Positions 1-7,027 of a stretch of 39,417 nucleotides of DNA are shown here, in pieces. Numbering within the stretch: the stretch's first letter is position 1; the number at the start of each line of letters is the position of its first letter. Below the pieces are notes generated by a model, which searched no databases, was not told the origin of the DNA, and saw only the letters and a list, made by a program, of their open reading frames with translations. Origin of the DNA: Candidatus Rokuibacteriota bacterium (lineage in GTDB: Bacteria > Methylomirabilota > Methylomirabilia > Rokubacteriales > CSP1-6); the NCBI GenBank assembly GCA_003220315.1, contig QHSA01000154.1:1-39417 (forward strand), given 5' to 3'. The position numbers and the translations under genes were made by a program.

Positions 1-519
1 GACCCGATCGACGGGACGAAGAACTTCGTCCGGGGCATTCCCGTCTGGGCGACGCTGATCGCGCTGGAGGAGCGCGGCGAGGTCACGGTGGGCGTGATCC
101 ACAACCCGGTGACGGCCGAGCTCTACACCGCCCGTCGGGGCGCGGGGGCCTGCCTCAACGGCGCGCGCATCCGGGTCTCGGACGTGGGCGAGCTCCACCA
201 GAGCTCCTTCGTGCACGCGGGGCTGGGCATCGTCCGCAAGAGCGGCTACTGGGACGGTTTCGTGCGGCTCATCGACGCGACGGACCGCCAGCGCGGCTTC
301 GGCGACTACCTGGGCTACGGGCTCGTCGCCGAGGGCAAGGCCGAGATCTATGCGGAGCTCGACCTCAAGCCCTGGGACCTCGCAGCCCCGAAGATCGTCG
401 TCGAGGAGGCGGGCGGACGGTTCACCGACCTCCAGGGGCGGGCCACGATCTACTCGGGTACCGCGCTCGCGACGAACGGGCGGCTCCACGACGCCGCCCT
501 GGCGCTCCTCTCCCCCTGA
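1..519 (+). CDS. Inositol monophosphatase family phosphatase, 5'-truncated by window edge
   Basis: Frame 1 reads DPIDGTKNFVRGIPVWATLIAL...; the DPIDGT metal-binding motif and C-terminal LDLKPWDLAAPKIVVEEAGGRFTD are characteristic of IMPase/SuhB/HisN-like proteins. Confidence 0.9.
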   Translation, partial: DPIDGTKNFVRGIPVWATLIALEERGEVTVGVIHNPVTAELYTARRGAGACLNGARIRVSDVGELHQSSFVHAGLGIVRKSGYWDGFVRLIDATDRQRGFGDYLGYGLVAEGKAEIYAELDLKPWDLAAPKIVVEEAGGRFTDLQGRATIYSGTALATNGRLHDAALALLSP

Positions 520-1430
520 CGCTCGCTGTCCATCCGGGAGCGCTCGGCGACGTTCTGCTCGCCGTCCCGGCGCTCCGATTCTTGAAGCACAGGGACCCAC
601 TCGAGCCCCTGCTGCTTGCCGCCCAGCCCCGGATCGGCGAGCTTCTCGCGGCGCTCGGCGTCGTGGACCGGGCGATCGCGTTCGACGCGCTTGGCCTCGA
701 CCGCCTGTTCGGGCCCGAGCCGCGCGAGCCCGCGCCCTTGCTGCGTGACGCGACGCGTGTGGTGTCGTGGTTCGGCGCGCGCGACCCCGACTTCGTCCGT
801 CGTCTCACCGCGCTCGTCCCCGACACAGTCGTGGTCCGGTCGGTCGGCGAGGCGCGTCCGGTGTGGGAGCACCTGCTCGCGAGCGTGGGAGCGCCGATGG
901 CGGACGCGGCCCGCTGGCGCGAGCCCGTCGTGCCCGCGGCGACGCTGGTCGACGAGGGCCGGCGCGCGCTCCGGGACGTGGGGTGGGACGGCCGAACGCC
1001 GCTCGTCGTGGTCCACCCGGGAGCCGGGGGCGTCCTGAAGCGCTGGCCCGCGGAGGGATTCGCGGCCGTCCTCGAGCGGCTCCGCTCGGAGCGCGCGCTC
1101 GTGCTCGCCATTCACCAGGGGCCGGCCGACGCCGACGCCGTCGCGGCGCTTCGCGCGCGGCTCCCGGGCCCGGCCATCGGACTCGACGAGCCGTCGCTGC
1201 CGCGCCTCGCGGGGATCCTGGGGGGGGCGAGCGCCTACCTCGGCAATGACTCGGGCGTGAGCCACCTGGCGGCGGCGCTCGGCAGGCCCGCCGTGGTGCT
1301 CTTCGTCCGGGATGCGCTCGCGTGGCAGTCGTGGGAGCCGCGCGCTCAGCCGGTGGTCGTGTCAACCGCCTCGCTCGAGCGCGTCGAGGTCGACCGCGTG
1401 CTCGCGGCCGCGCGCCGGGCAGTCGGCTAG
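516..1430 (+). CDS. Glycosyltransferase family 9 (heptosyltransferase-like); probable non-ATG (CTG) start
   Basis: HPGALGDVLLAVPALRFLKH N-terminal motif lies upstream of the tracked TTG start at 582; later VHPGAGGVLKRWP...YLGNDSGVSHLAAALGRPAVVLF is typical GT9. Confidence 0.85.
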   Translation: MTLAVHPGALGDVLLAVPALRFLKHRDPLEPLLLAAQPRIGELLAALGVVDRAIAFDALGLDRLFGPEPREPAPLLRDATRVVSWFGARDPDFVRRLTALVPDTVVVRSVGEARPVWEHLLASVGAPMADAARWREPVVPAATLVDEGRRALRDVGWDGRTPLVVVHPGAGGVLKRWPAEGFAAVLERLRSERALVLAIHQGPADADAVAALRARLPGPAIGLDEPSLPRLAGILGGASAYLGNDSGVSHLAAALGRPAVVLFVRDALAWQSWEPRAQPVVVSTASLERVEVDRVLAAARRAVG

Positions 1431-1437
1431 AAGCGGC

Positions 1438-1584
1438 TCAAAAGAAATCGACGGCGACGGGCCCGCTCGGTGGAGCCTCGGGAGCCACCTGCTCCGCGTC
1501 CTCGGGCTCGCACGGGTCGATCACGTTCGCGTCTAGATCGGGCTGCTCTCGTATGGCCAGGTCGTACCAGAGGTCCATCGTCAT
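1438..1584 (-). CDS. Small ORF, 48 aa: MTMDLWYDLAIREQPDLDANVIDPCEPEDAEQVAPEAPPSGPVAVDFF
   Basis: Not in the supplied track (too short). Very strong Shine-Dalgarno GGAGGTGAT two nt upstream of the first ATG (eight nt upstream of the second); lies in an otherwise unexplained gap. Confidence 0.55.
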   Translation of the reverse strand: MTMDLWYDLAIREQPDLDANVIDPCEPEDAEQVAPEAPPSGPVAVDFF

Positions 1585-1644
1585 GTATCACCTCCAGGGC
1601 GCCTGCGGCCCTCTGCGGTCGCTTACGTCTGATGAACCTTGTAA

Positions 1645-1660
1645 GGCACGCGCCGTGCCA
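1645..1660 (-). promoter_or_regulatory. Sigma54-like -24/-12 element (TGGCACG-GCGC-GTGCC) and/or perfect 6-bp inverted repeat GGCACG-CGC-CGTGCC
   Basis: Matches TGGCACGNNNNTTGCA at 10 of 12 defined positions with correct GG-N10-GC spacing, ~60 nt upstream of the small ORF. Confidence 0.4.
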
Positions 1661-1775
1661 AGGGAGAGTTACCGGAAATTAGAGATTTACCCGACAGTCG
1701 CGCGGTGTGCCGGGGGAAGTTCGCCCGTTCCTCCCGGGCACACTGCCCTATCAGCGCCGGGCCGGACGCGGCATC

Positions 1776-2843
1776 TCAGCGCTCGGGCTTCGTCCAGATG
1801 CCCCGGTCGTGCATGAGCTTGATCTGCCGCTTGATGACCTTGTCGCGGTACTCGGCGTGCTTCATCGGCGCGCGCTTCAGGTAGAGGTTCTTCGGGTAGA
1901 TGGGCTGTTCGTAGAGCAGCTGGTAGAGCTCGGTCCGGACGTCCTTGAGCCAGTTGTCCCACTGGGCGCGCGCGCGATGGTCGCGCAGCGCCTCGATGTC
2001 GATGACGCCCGCGACGTACGTCGAGCCCGCGCCGTACTCCTGCTTGCCGACGATGCGCCCCTTGTAGTCGATGACGTACGAGCGGCCGCCGAAGGTGTCG
2101 ATGGGCGTCGTCTCCTCGGGGAAGAGGTAGTAGGTGCCCATGTTCGGGGCCACGATGTACAGGTTGTTGTCGAGTGCGCGCGCCCGGCTCTGGATCTCGA
2201 ACATCTCGTTCCCCGTCGCGGGGTGCGGGTAGGAGGCGCGGTAGACGACCTCCGCGCCGTTCAGCGCGAGCGCCCGCGCGTTCTCGGGGTAGGAGCCCTC
2301 GTTCGCCATCATGATGCCGAGCCGGCCGATCTCCGTGTCCACCACGGGCCAGAAGGCGTCCAGGGTGCGGCCGTACTTCGCGATCCACCAGTCGTAGACG
2401 TCGTGGGGGCAGACCGAGTGCTCGACGGGGAAGAGGGGCGAGACTTTGTAGTGCTTGAGGATGACCCGGCCGCGCGGGTTGATGACGAACCCGACGTTGA
2501 AGAACCGGTCTTTCAGGTCGGGGTGCCTGGCCTTCGCCTGCGCCATGACGAACGCGTCGTACTCCTTCGCGATCTTGCCGAGCGCCTCGGTCTCGTCGCC
2601 CGGGATGTCGATCGCGCACTCGCGCGCGAAGGTGGCGTGGTCGAGGTCGAGCACCTCGTCGTTGAACGCCTGCAGCGCGCCCTCGGGGAAGGCGATGAGG
2701 CGCACGGGCAGGTCGAGGCTCGACAGCCAGGAGGCGGCCTTCACGAGGTGCGAGAGATGGTCGAGGTTGATCTTGATGTCCTTGCGCTTGCGGATTCCGC
2801 GGACGGTGGGGACCAGACCGACGGCGGTATAGGGCTTGATCAT
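1776..2843 (-). CDS. Carbon-nitrogen hydrolase (nitrilase superfamily, aliphatic amidase-like) lacking the catalytic Cys
   Basis: FPEGALQ (Glu), LKHYKVSP (Lys), GIMMANEGSYPE aligned to the GxIICDDGNYPE region of AmiE/AmiF-like amidases; Cys position is Ala. Confidence 0.85.
   Translation of the reverse strand: MIKPYTAVGLVPTVRGIRKRKDIKINLDHLSHLVKAASWLSSLDLPVRLIAFPEGALQAFNDEVLDLDHATFARECAIDIPGDETEALGKIAKEYDAFVMAQAKARHPDLKDRFFNVGFVINPRGRVILKHYKVSPLFPVEHSVCPHDVYDWWIAKYGRTLDAFWPVVDTEIGRLGIMMANEGSYPENARALALNGAEVVYRASYPHPATGNEMFEIQSRARALDNNLYIVAPNMGTYYLFPEETTPIDTFGGRSYVIDYKGRIVGKQEYGAGSTYVAGVIDIEALRDHRARAQWDNWLKDVRTELYQLLYEQPIYPKNLYLKRAPMKHAEYRDKVIKRQIKLMHDRGIWTKPER
2691..2743. repeat. 53-bp direct repeat, copy 1 (inside nitrilase-family gene)
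   Basis: ggcgatgaggcgcacgggcaggtcgaggctcgacagccaggaggcggccttca; 52/53 identical to 3621-3673. Confidence 0.97.
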
Positions 2844-2866
2844 GGGCGGGCGTCCTCCGTCGAGGG

Positions 2867-3244
2867 TTATCCGGCCGCGAGCCGGAGCCCGGCAGACTCG
2901 AAGCGGCGAAAATCGATCGTGTTCACGGTGGCGAGCGTGGCGCCGGTCCGGATCGCCGCTGCGGCGATCATGCAGTCACCGAGGGAGCCCCGACGTCGAC
3001 CCCCGAGGTTGAACAGCCGCGCCGACAGCGGCCCGTCGTCGCCGAGGAACGGCAACGGCTCTCCGACAATCCTGATGGCGAGCTCGACGTCCCCGGCATG
3101 GGCCGGCCCACAGAGGAACTCGGCCCAGCTCACGGCGCTGATCCCGACGGGCTCCCCAGTGGCCAGCCATGACCGGAGACGGCGGTCCTCCGGAGATCCC
3201 CGAGACAAGCCACGGATCAGGAAGTCCGTGTCGAGGTGGATCAT
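2867..3244 (-). CDS. PIN-domain toxin, VapC-like
   Basis: MIHLDTDFLIRGL...ISAVSWAEFLCG...SLGDCMIAAAAIRTGATLATVNTIDFRRF; conserved PIN acidic residues; ATG overlaps antitoxin stop by 4 nt. Confidence 0.9.
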   Translation of the reverse strand: MIHLDTDFLIRGLSRGSPEDRRLRSWLATGEPVGISAVSWAEFLCGPAHAGDVELAIRIVGEPLPFLGDDGPLSARLFNLGGRRRGSLGDCMIAAAAIRTGATLATVNTIDFRRFESAGLRLAAG

Positions 3245-3522
3245 CCAGGCCGCGGCTCGCGGCGCGTCGACCACGCCCGGCGCTCCTGGCGCGTCGCGCG
3301 CGCCCAGGCGCGTGCCTTCGCCGGTGTAAGACGCAGAGATTTCTGGAGTTGATCGAGCGCGGCCAGCGCCTCGCGCTGGGGCGTCCTCTGGCCCGACGCG
3401 ACACGCACGGCGCGGCGCAGCGCCTCGGACTTGGAGACATTCCACCGGCGTGCGAGTCCTTCGAGGGCCCGGACAGTCGCCACGTCGAGCGCGTAGGTCG
3501 ACTTGATGGTCGTTATGGCCAT
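3241..3522 (-). CDS. VapB-like ribbon-helix-helix antitoxin
   Basis: MAITTIKSTYALDVATVRALEGLARRWNVSKSEALRRAVRVAS; RHH-like, immediately upstream of and overlapping the PIN toxin. The tracked M at 3576 is probably too far upstream. Confidence 0.8.
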   Translation of the reverse strand: MAITTIKSTYALDVATVRALEGLARRWNVSKSEALRRAVRVASGQRTPQREALAALDQLQKSLRLTPAKARAWARATRQERRAWSTRREPRPG

Positions 3523-3542
3523 ACGATGAGGATGGTATGGCC
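3517..3542. promoter_or_regulatory. Perfect 8-bp inverted repeat GGCCATAC-N10-GTATGGCC over the antitoxin start: candidate autoregulatory operator
   Basis: ggccatacgatgaggatggtatggcc read directly; typical place for a VapB(C) operator. Confidence 0.55.
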
Positions 3543-3620
3543 CTACCGAGCCGCTGTCAAGCGGGGGCCCCGGCAAGAACGAGAGACACGTGCGTCAGCC
3601 GGTGGGCGCCTCGGGCTGCT

Positions 3621-3673
3621 GGCGATGAGGCGCACGGGCAGGTCGAGGCTCGACAGCCTGGAGGCGGCCTTCA
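3621..3673. repeat. 53-bp direct repeat, copy 2 (orphan nitrilase-gene fragment)
   Basis: ggcgatgaggcgcacgggcaggtcgaggctcgacagcctggaggcggccttca; ends at the cyclase stop codon. Confidence 0.97.
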
Positions 3674-5335
3674 ACCACTCTCCAGGCGTCCGAGGTCGTC
3701 GATCACTCGCACCGCCAGCAGGCCGCCGCGGTTCCGGACCGTCAGCTCGTGGCGCGGAAACGCCGAGACGTCGAGGGCCGCGCGGGACGCGACCTGCTCG
3801 GAGAGGACGAGCGCGCAGCCATACTCCTTCGTGAGCTGCTCGAGGCGGCTCGCGACGTGGACCGTGTCGCCCACCGCCGTGAGATAGACGCCCTCGCCGT
3901 AGCCCATGCGTCCGACGATCGCCGGGCCCGCGTGGATGCCGATCCCGATGCGGAGCGGTACCTGAAGCTCCTCGCCGAGCTCGCGGTTGAGCGCCGCGAG
4001 GTGCCGGACGATCGCGCGGGCGGCGGCCACGGCCTGGCGGCAGCCGAGCTCGACCCCGGTCTCGACGCCGAAGAGCGCCATGACGCCGTCGCCCGTGAAC
4101 TGGTTCGGGATGCCCCCGGCCTCCTGGATGGCGCCACCGACGGCCTCGAAGTATCGGTTGAGGATGAACACGACGTCGTAGGGTAGCTTGTGCTCCGCGA
4201 CGCGCGTAAAGCCGCGCAGGTCGGCGAAGAGGACCGCGACCTCCTGCTCGCGGCCCTGGCGCACGTCCGAGCCGAAGGCGTCGGCGGCGGCGATCGACGG
4301 CGCCAGCAGCGGGAGGACGGCGACGTCGCGGACCGGGCGGACCTGGCAGGCCAGCCGCACGTCGGGAGCGGCGCCGACGCGCGCGAGCACCCGCTGCTCG
4401 GCTAGGCTCGCGAGCGGCAGGTCCGCGAGGCCGCGGACGACGCGAACGCGGCAGGTCGAGCAGCGGCCACGGCCACCGCAGACCGAGGCGTGGAGGATGC
4501 CGGCGAGGCGACTCGCCTCGAGCACGCTCACGCCGACCGGCACGGTCACGACACGGTCGGCGGGGTAGAGGATGCGAACCGAGCGTCGGCGCTGCCAGAG
4601 GGTGCGGACACCCCGCGCCGCGAGCACGGCCCCGAGCGCGACGAGGTAGGCGTCGAGGAAGCCGTTCCGCACGCGGCCGAGCACCGCGGTCTCGGCGGCA
4701 CCGGGCGGGTGGGTCGCGCGCATCAGCGCGTCGGTCCAGCCCGGCGTGCGTGCGAGGACGCTCACCTCGCGGCCGCCGGCGACGAAGCCCGCCAGGGCGA
4801 GCGTCGGCAGCAGGAGGGCGACGGTGAAAAGCCAGCCCACCGCGCGCGGGTACCACGGCCGGAAGCGAAGCCAGTAGTGCACGCCGATGCAGGCGTGCGT
4901 CCACGCGACCGCGAGCGCCACCGCCTGCCAGGCCCCGCGCTCGGGCGCCTGCACCCAGAAGTGGAAGAGCAAGCGCGCGTAGCGGTCGTCGGAGCCGGCC
5001 TGCCACCACGCGATTCGCGTCCCGACGACGTGGGAAGCGAGCAACGCCGGCAGCACGAGGCCGAGGGTGTACTGCGCGGCTTCCCATGCGGGCATGCGGA
5101 GCGTCCGACGCTGGTAGAGGAGCCAGAGCGCGAGCCCGCCGTGGACGACGATCGCCCCGTAGAGCGCGAGGGTTCCGAGCTGGCTGCGCCAGATCGCCAG
5201 GAACCAGCGGCGCCCGGTCTCCATGGCGTCGAGCGAGACCAACCCGAGGGCGTGGTTGCTGAAGTGCAGGATGAGATAGGTGAGCAGCACGAACGCCGCC
5301 CCCAGCCGCACGCGACGGACCTGAATGGCGCCCAT
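3671..5335 (-). CDS. Membrane-anchored adenylate/guanylate cyclase with plant-type 2Fe-2S ferredoxin domain
   Basis: N-terminal hydrophobic helices, CGGRGRCSTCRVRV...LACQ ferredoxin motif, then class III cyclase motifs VAVLFADLRGFTRVAE, FTGDGVMALFG, GIGIHAGPAIVGRMGYGE. Confidence 0.88.
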   Translation of the reverse strand: MGAIQVRRVRLGAAFVLLTYLILHFSNHALGLVSLDAMETGRRWFLAIWRSQLGTLALYGAIVVHGGLALWLLYQRRTLRMPAWEAAQYTLGLVLPALLASHVVGTRIAWWQAGSDDRYARLLFHFWVQAPERGAWQAVALAVAWTHACIGVHYWLRFRPWYPRAVGWLFTVALLLPTLALAGFVAGGREVSVLARTPGWTDALMRATHPPGAAETAVLGRVRNGFLDAYLVALGAVLAARGVRTLWQRRRSVRILYPADRVVTVPVGVSVLEASRLAGILHASVCGGRGRCSTCRVRVVRGLADLPLASLAEQRVLARVGAAPDVRLACQVRPVRDVAVLPLLAPSIAAADAFGSDVRQGREQEVAVLFADLRGFTRVAEHKLPYDVVFILNRYFEAVGGAIQEAGGIPNQFTGDGVMALFGVETGVELGCRQAVAAARAIVRHLAALNRELGEELQVPLRIGIGIHAGPAIVGRMGYGEGVYLTAVGDTVHVASRLEQLTKEYGCALVLSEQVASRAALDVSAFPRHELTVRNRGGLLAVRVIDDLGRLESG

Positions 5336-6084
5336 CAGCCGAGCGTCGCCCCTCCCTGCTGGCGTAGGACCTCCTCCATGATCATCGTGTTGAGGTCGTC
5401 GACGAGCCTGCCGCGCTCCACGCGCCCGTCGTTCCGAATCAGCTCGCGCACCCGCGACGGACGCGCCGACATCATGACGAGCGTCGTCCCGAGCGCGACC
5501 GCTTCCTCGATCGCGTGGGTCACGAAGAGGATCGTCCGTCCCGTCTCCTTCCAGATCCGCCGTACCTCGGCCTGCATGATCCGGCGGTTCTGGGCGTCGA
5601 GGGCGCCGAAGGGCTCGTCCATCAGGAGGACGTCCGGCTCGATCGCGAGCGCGCGCGCGATCGCGGCGCGCTGGCGCATGCCCCCCGACACGCGGCCCGG
5701 GTAGTACGCTTCGAAGCCGACGAGACCGACGAGCGCCAAGTAGCGGCGCGCCGCCGCGCGCCGCGCCGCGGAGGCGAGGCCGAGCGGCCTCAAGACGAGC
5801 GCGACGTTCGCCTCGAGCGTCATCCACGGGAGCAGCCGGTCTTCCTGGAAGACGACGCCGACTTTCCGGTCGTGAGCGTCCCCCGCGACGACCGGCGTGC
5901 CGTCCAGGAGCACCGCGCCGCGCGTCGCGGGCTCGAGGCCGCCGATGATCCTCAGCAGGGTCGTCTTGCCGCAGCCGTTCGGGCCGAGGACGCACACGAA
6001 CTCCCCGGCCTCGACGCGGAACGTGACGGTGTCGAGGACCGGGATCAGGTAGTCCTTGCCGACCCCGGTCACGTCCAGCTTCAT
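5335..6084 (-). CDS. ABC transporter ATP-binding protein (nitrate/sulfonate/taurine type, SsuB/TauB-like)
   Basis: GPNGCGKTTLLRIIGG Walker A, VSGGMRQRAAIARAL signature, LLMDEPFGALD Walker B. Confidence 0.95.
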   Translation of the reverse strand: MKLDVTGVGKDYLIPVLDTVTFRVEAGEFVCVLGPNGCGKTTLLRIIGGLEPATRGAVLLDGTPVVAGDAHDRKVGVVFQEDRLLPWMTLEANVALVLRPLGLASAARRAAARRYLALVGLVGFEAYYPGRVSGGMRQRAAIARALAIEPDVLLMDEPFGALDAQNRRIMQAEVRRIWKETGRTILFVTHAIEEAVALGTTLVMMSARPSRVRELIRNDGRVERGRLVDDLNTMIMEEVLRQQGGATLG

Positions 6085-6189
6085 TGGAGCGGGGCCCGCG
6101 AGGCCGGGCCCACTCGCTGGGTGGCCTGAAAGAGGTGCGCCCCGGCGCCGTTCCGCATGTCGCTTCTCATTCCACCGGCGTCCATGCCT

Positions 6190-6948
6190 TTACTTCCAGC
6201 GCGCCAGGCGGCGGGAGATCGAGCCGAAGACGAGCGTGTCGGTCGCCATCATCACGAGGATCATCACGAGCGCCCACACGAAGACCATCTGCGTCGCGAG
6301 GATCTCGCGGCTGTAGTTCATGATGTAGCCGATCCCCGAGGTGACGCCGAAGATCTCCGCCACGACCGAGACCTTGAGGGCCAAGCCGAAGCCGACCTTC
6401 ATCCCCGCCACGAGGTAGGGAAGCGTCGAGGGAATCACGATCGCCCGGAACTTCTCACCGCCCGAGAGGCGATAAACGTCGCCCATCTCGAGGAGCCGCC
6501 GGTCCACGTCCGCGACGCCCTCGACGAGGTTGGACGCGACGACGGGGAGCGTGATCATGAACGTCGTGAAGATCGGCGCCCAGTTCGAGAGACCGAACCA
6601 GATGATCGAGATCACGATCCACACGAAGACCGACGTGGCGTTCAGGATGGCGAGGGCGTCGTGGACCAGCCCGCGAGCCAGGCGCGAGACGAACGCGGCG
6701 AGCCCCATGACGATCGCCGCCGCCACGGCGCCGCCGAAGCCCACGAGGATGCGGGCGAGCGAGGCACCGGTGTGCCTCCAGACCTCGCCCGAGCCGACGA
6801 TCTCCGCGAAGCCGAGGACCACCGAGAGGGGCGACGGGAGGACGTAGGCGCCGTAGCGCCAGGAGAGGAGCGACCAGACGGCGACGATCAGCGCCGTCGC
6901 GCCGGCCGTGGGCAGGTGCAGTCTCGTGCTCCACTCGCGCTGGCTCAT
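6190..6948 (-). CDS. ABC transporter permease (SsuC/TauC-like)
   Basis: Multiple hydrophobic helices; EVWRHTGASLARILVGFGGAVAAAIVMG typical of this family; operon context. Confidence 0.92.
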   Translation of the reverse strand: MSQREWSTRLHLPTAGATALIVAVWSLLSWRYGAYVLPSPLSVVLGFAEIVGSGEVWRHTGASLARILVGFGGAVAAAIVMGLAAFVSRLARGLVHDALAILNATSVFVWIVISIIWFGLSNWAPIFTTFMITLPVVASNLVEGVADVDRRLLEMGDVYRLSGGEKFRAIVIPSTLPYLVAGMKVGFGLALKVSVVAEIFGVTSGIGYIMNYSREILATQMVFVWALVMILVMMATDTLVFGSISRRLARWK

Positions 6949-6960
6949 GGCCGCGTTCGA

Positions 6961-7020
6961 GCGCGGGCTTGCCCGCGCGCCGTCCCGAGGGGGAGGCTTC
7001 GGAAGAGGGCCGAGCCTCCC
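6961..7020. other. Two intercistronic hairpins between substrate-binding-protein and permease genes
   Basis: GCGCGGGC-TT-GCCCGCGC (6961-6978) and GGGAGGCT...AGCCTCCC (6991-7020). Confidence 0.55.
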
Positions 7021-7027
7021 TCCGAGG

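Noticed and set aside
1707-3329. 540-aa plus-strand ORF
   Set aside because: Antisense shadow of the nitrilase-family gene; repetitive Val/Asp/Leu/Arg composition.
2691-3673. 53-bp repeats as ends of an insertion sequence
   Set aside because: No transposase or terminal inverted repeats; copy 1 is ordinary nitrilase coding sequence. Kept as a duplication finding instead.
3543-5087. 514-aa minus ORF overlapping the cyclase
   Set aside because: Arg/Pro/Gly-rich alternative frame of the cyclase; no motifs. Its C-terminal similarity to the nitrilase is due only to the 53-bp repeat.
6092-6111. GGGCCCG-N6-CGGGCCC hairpin between permease and ATPase genes as a terminator
   Set aside because: No U tract and the operon evidently continues; left as a possible but unsupported structure.
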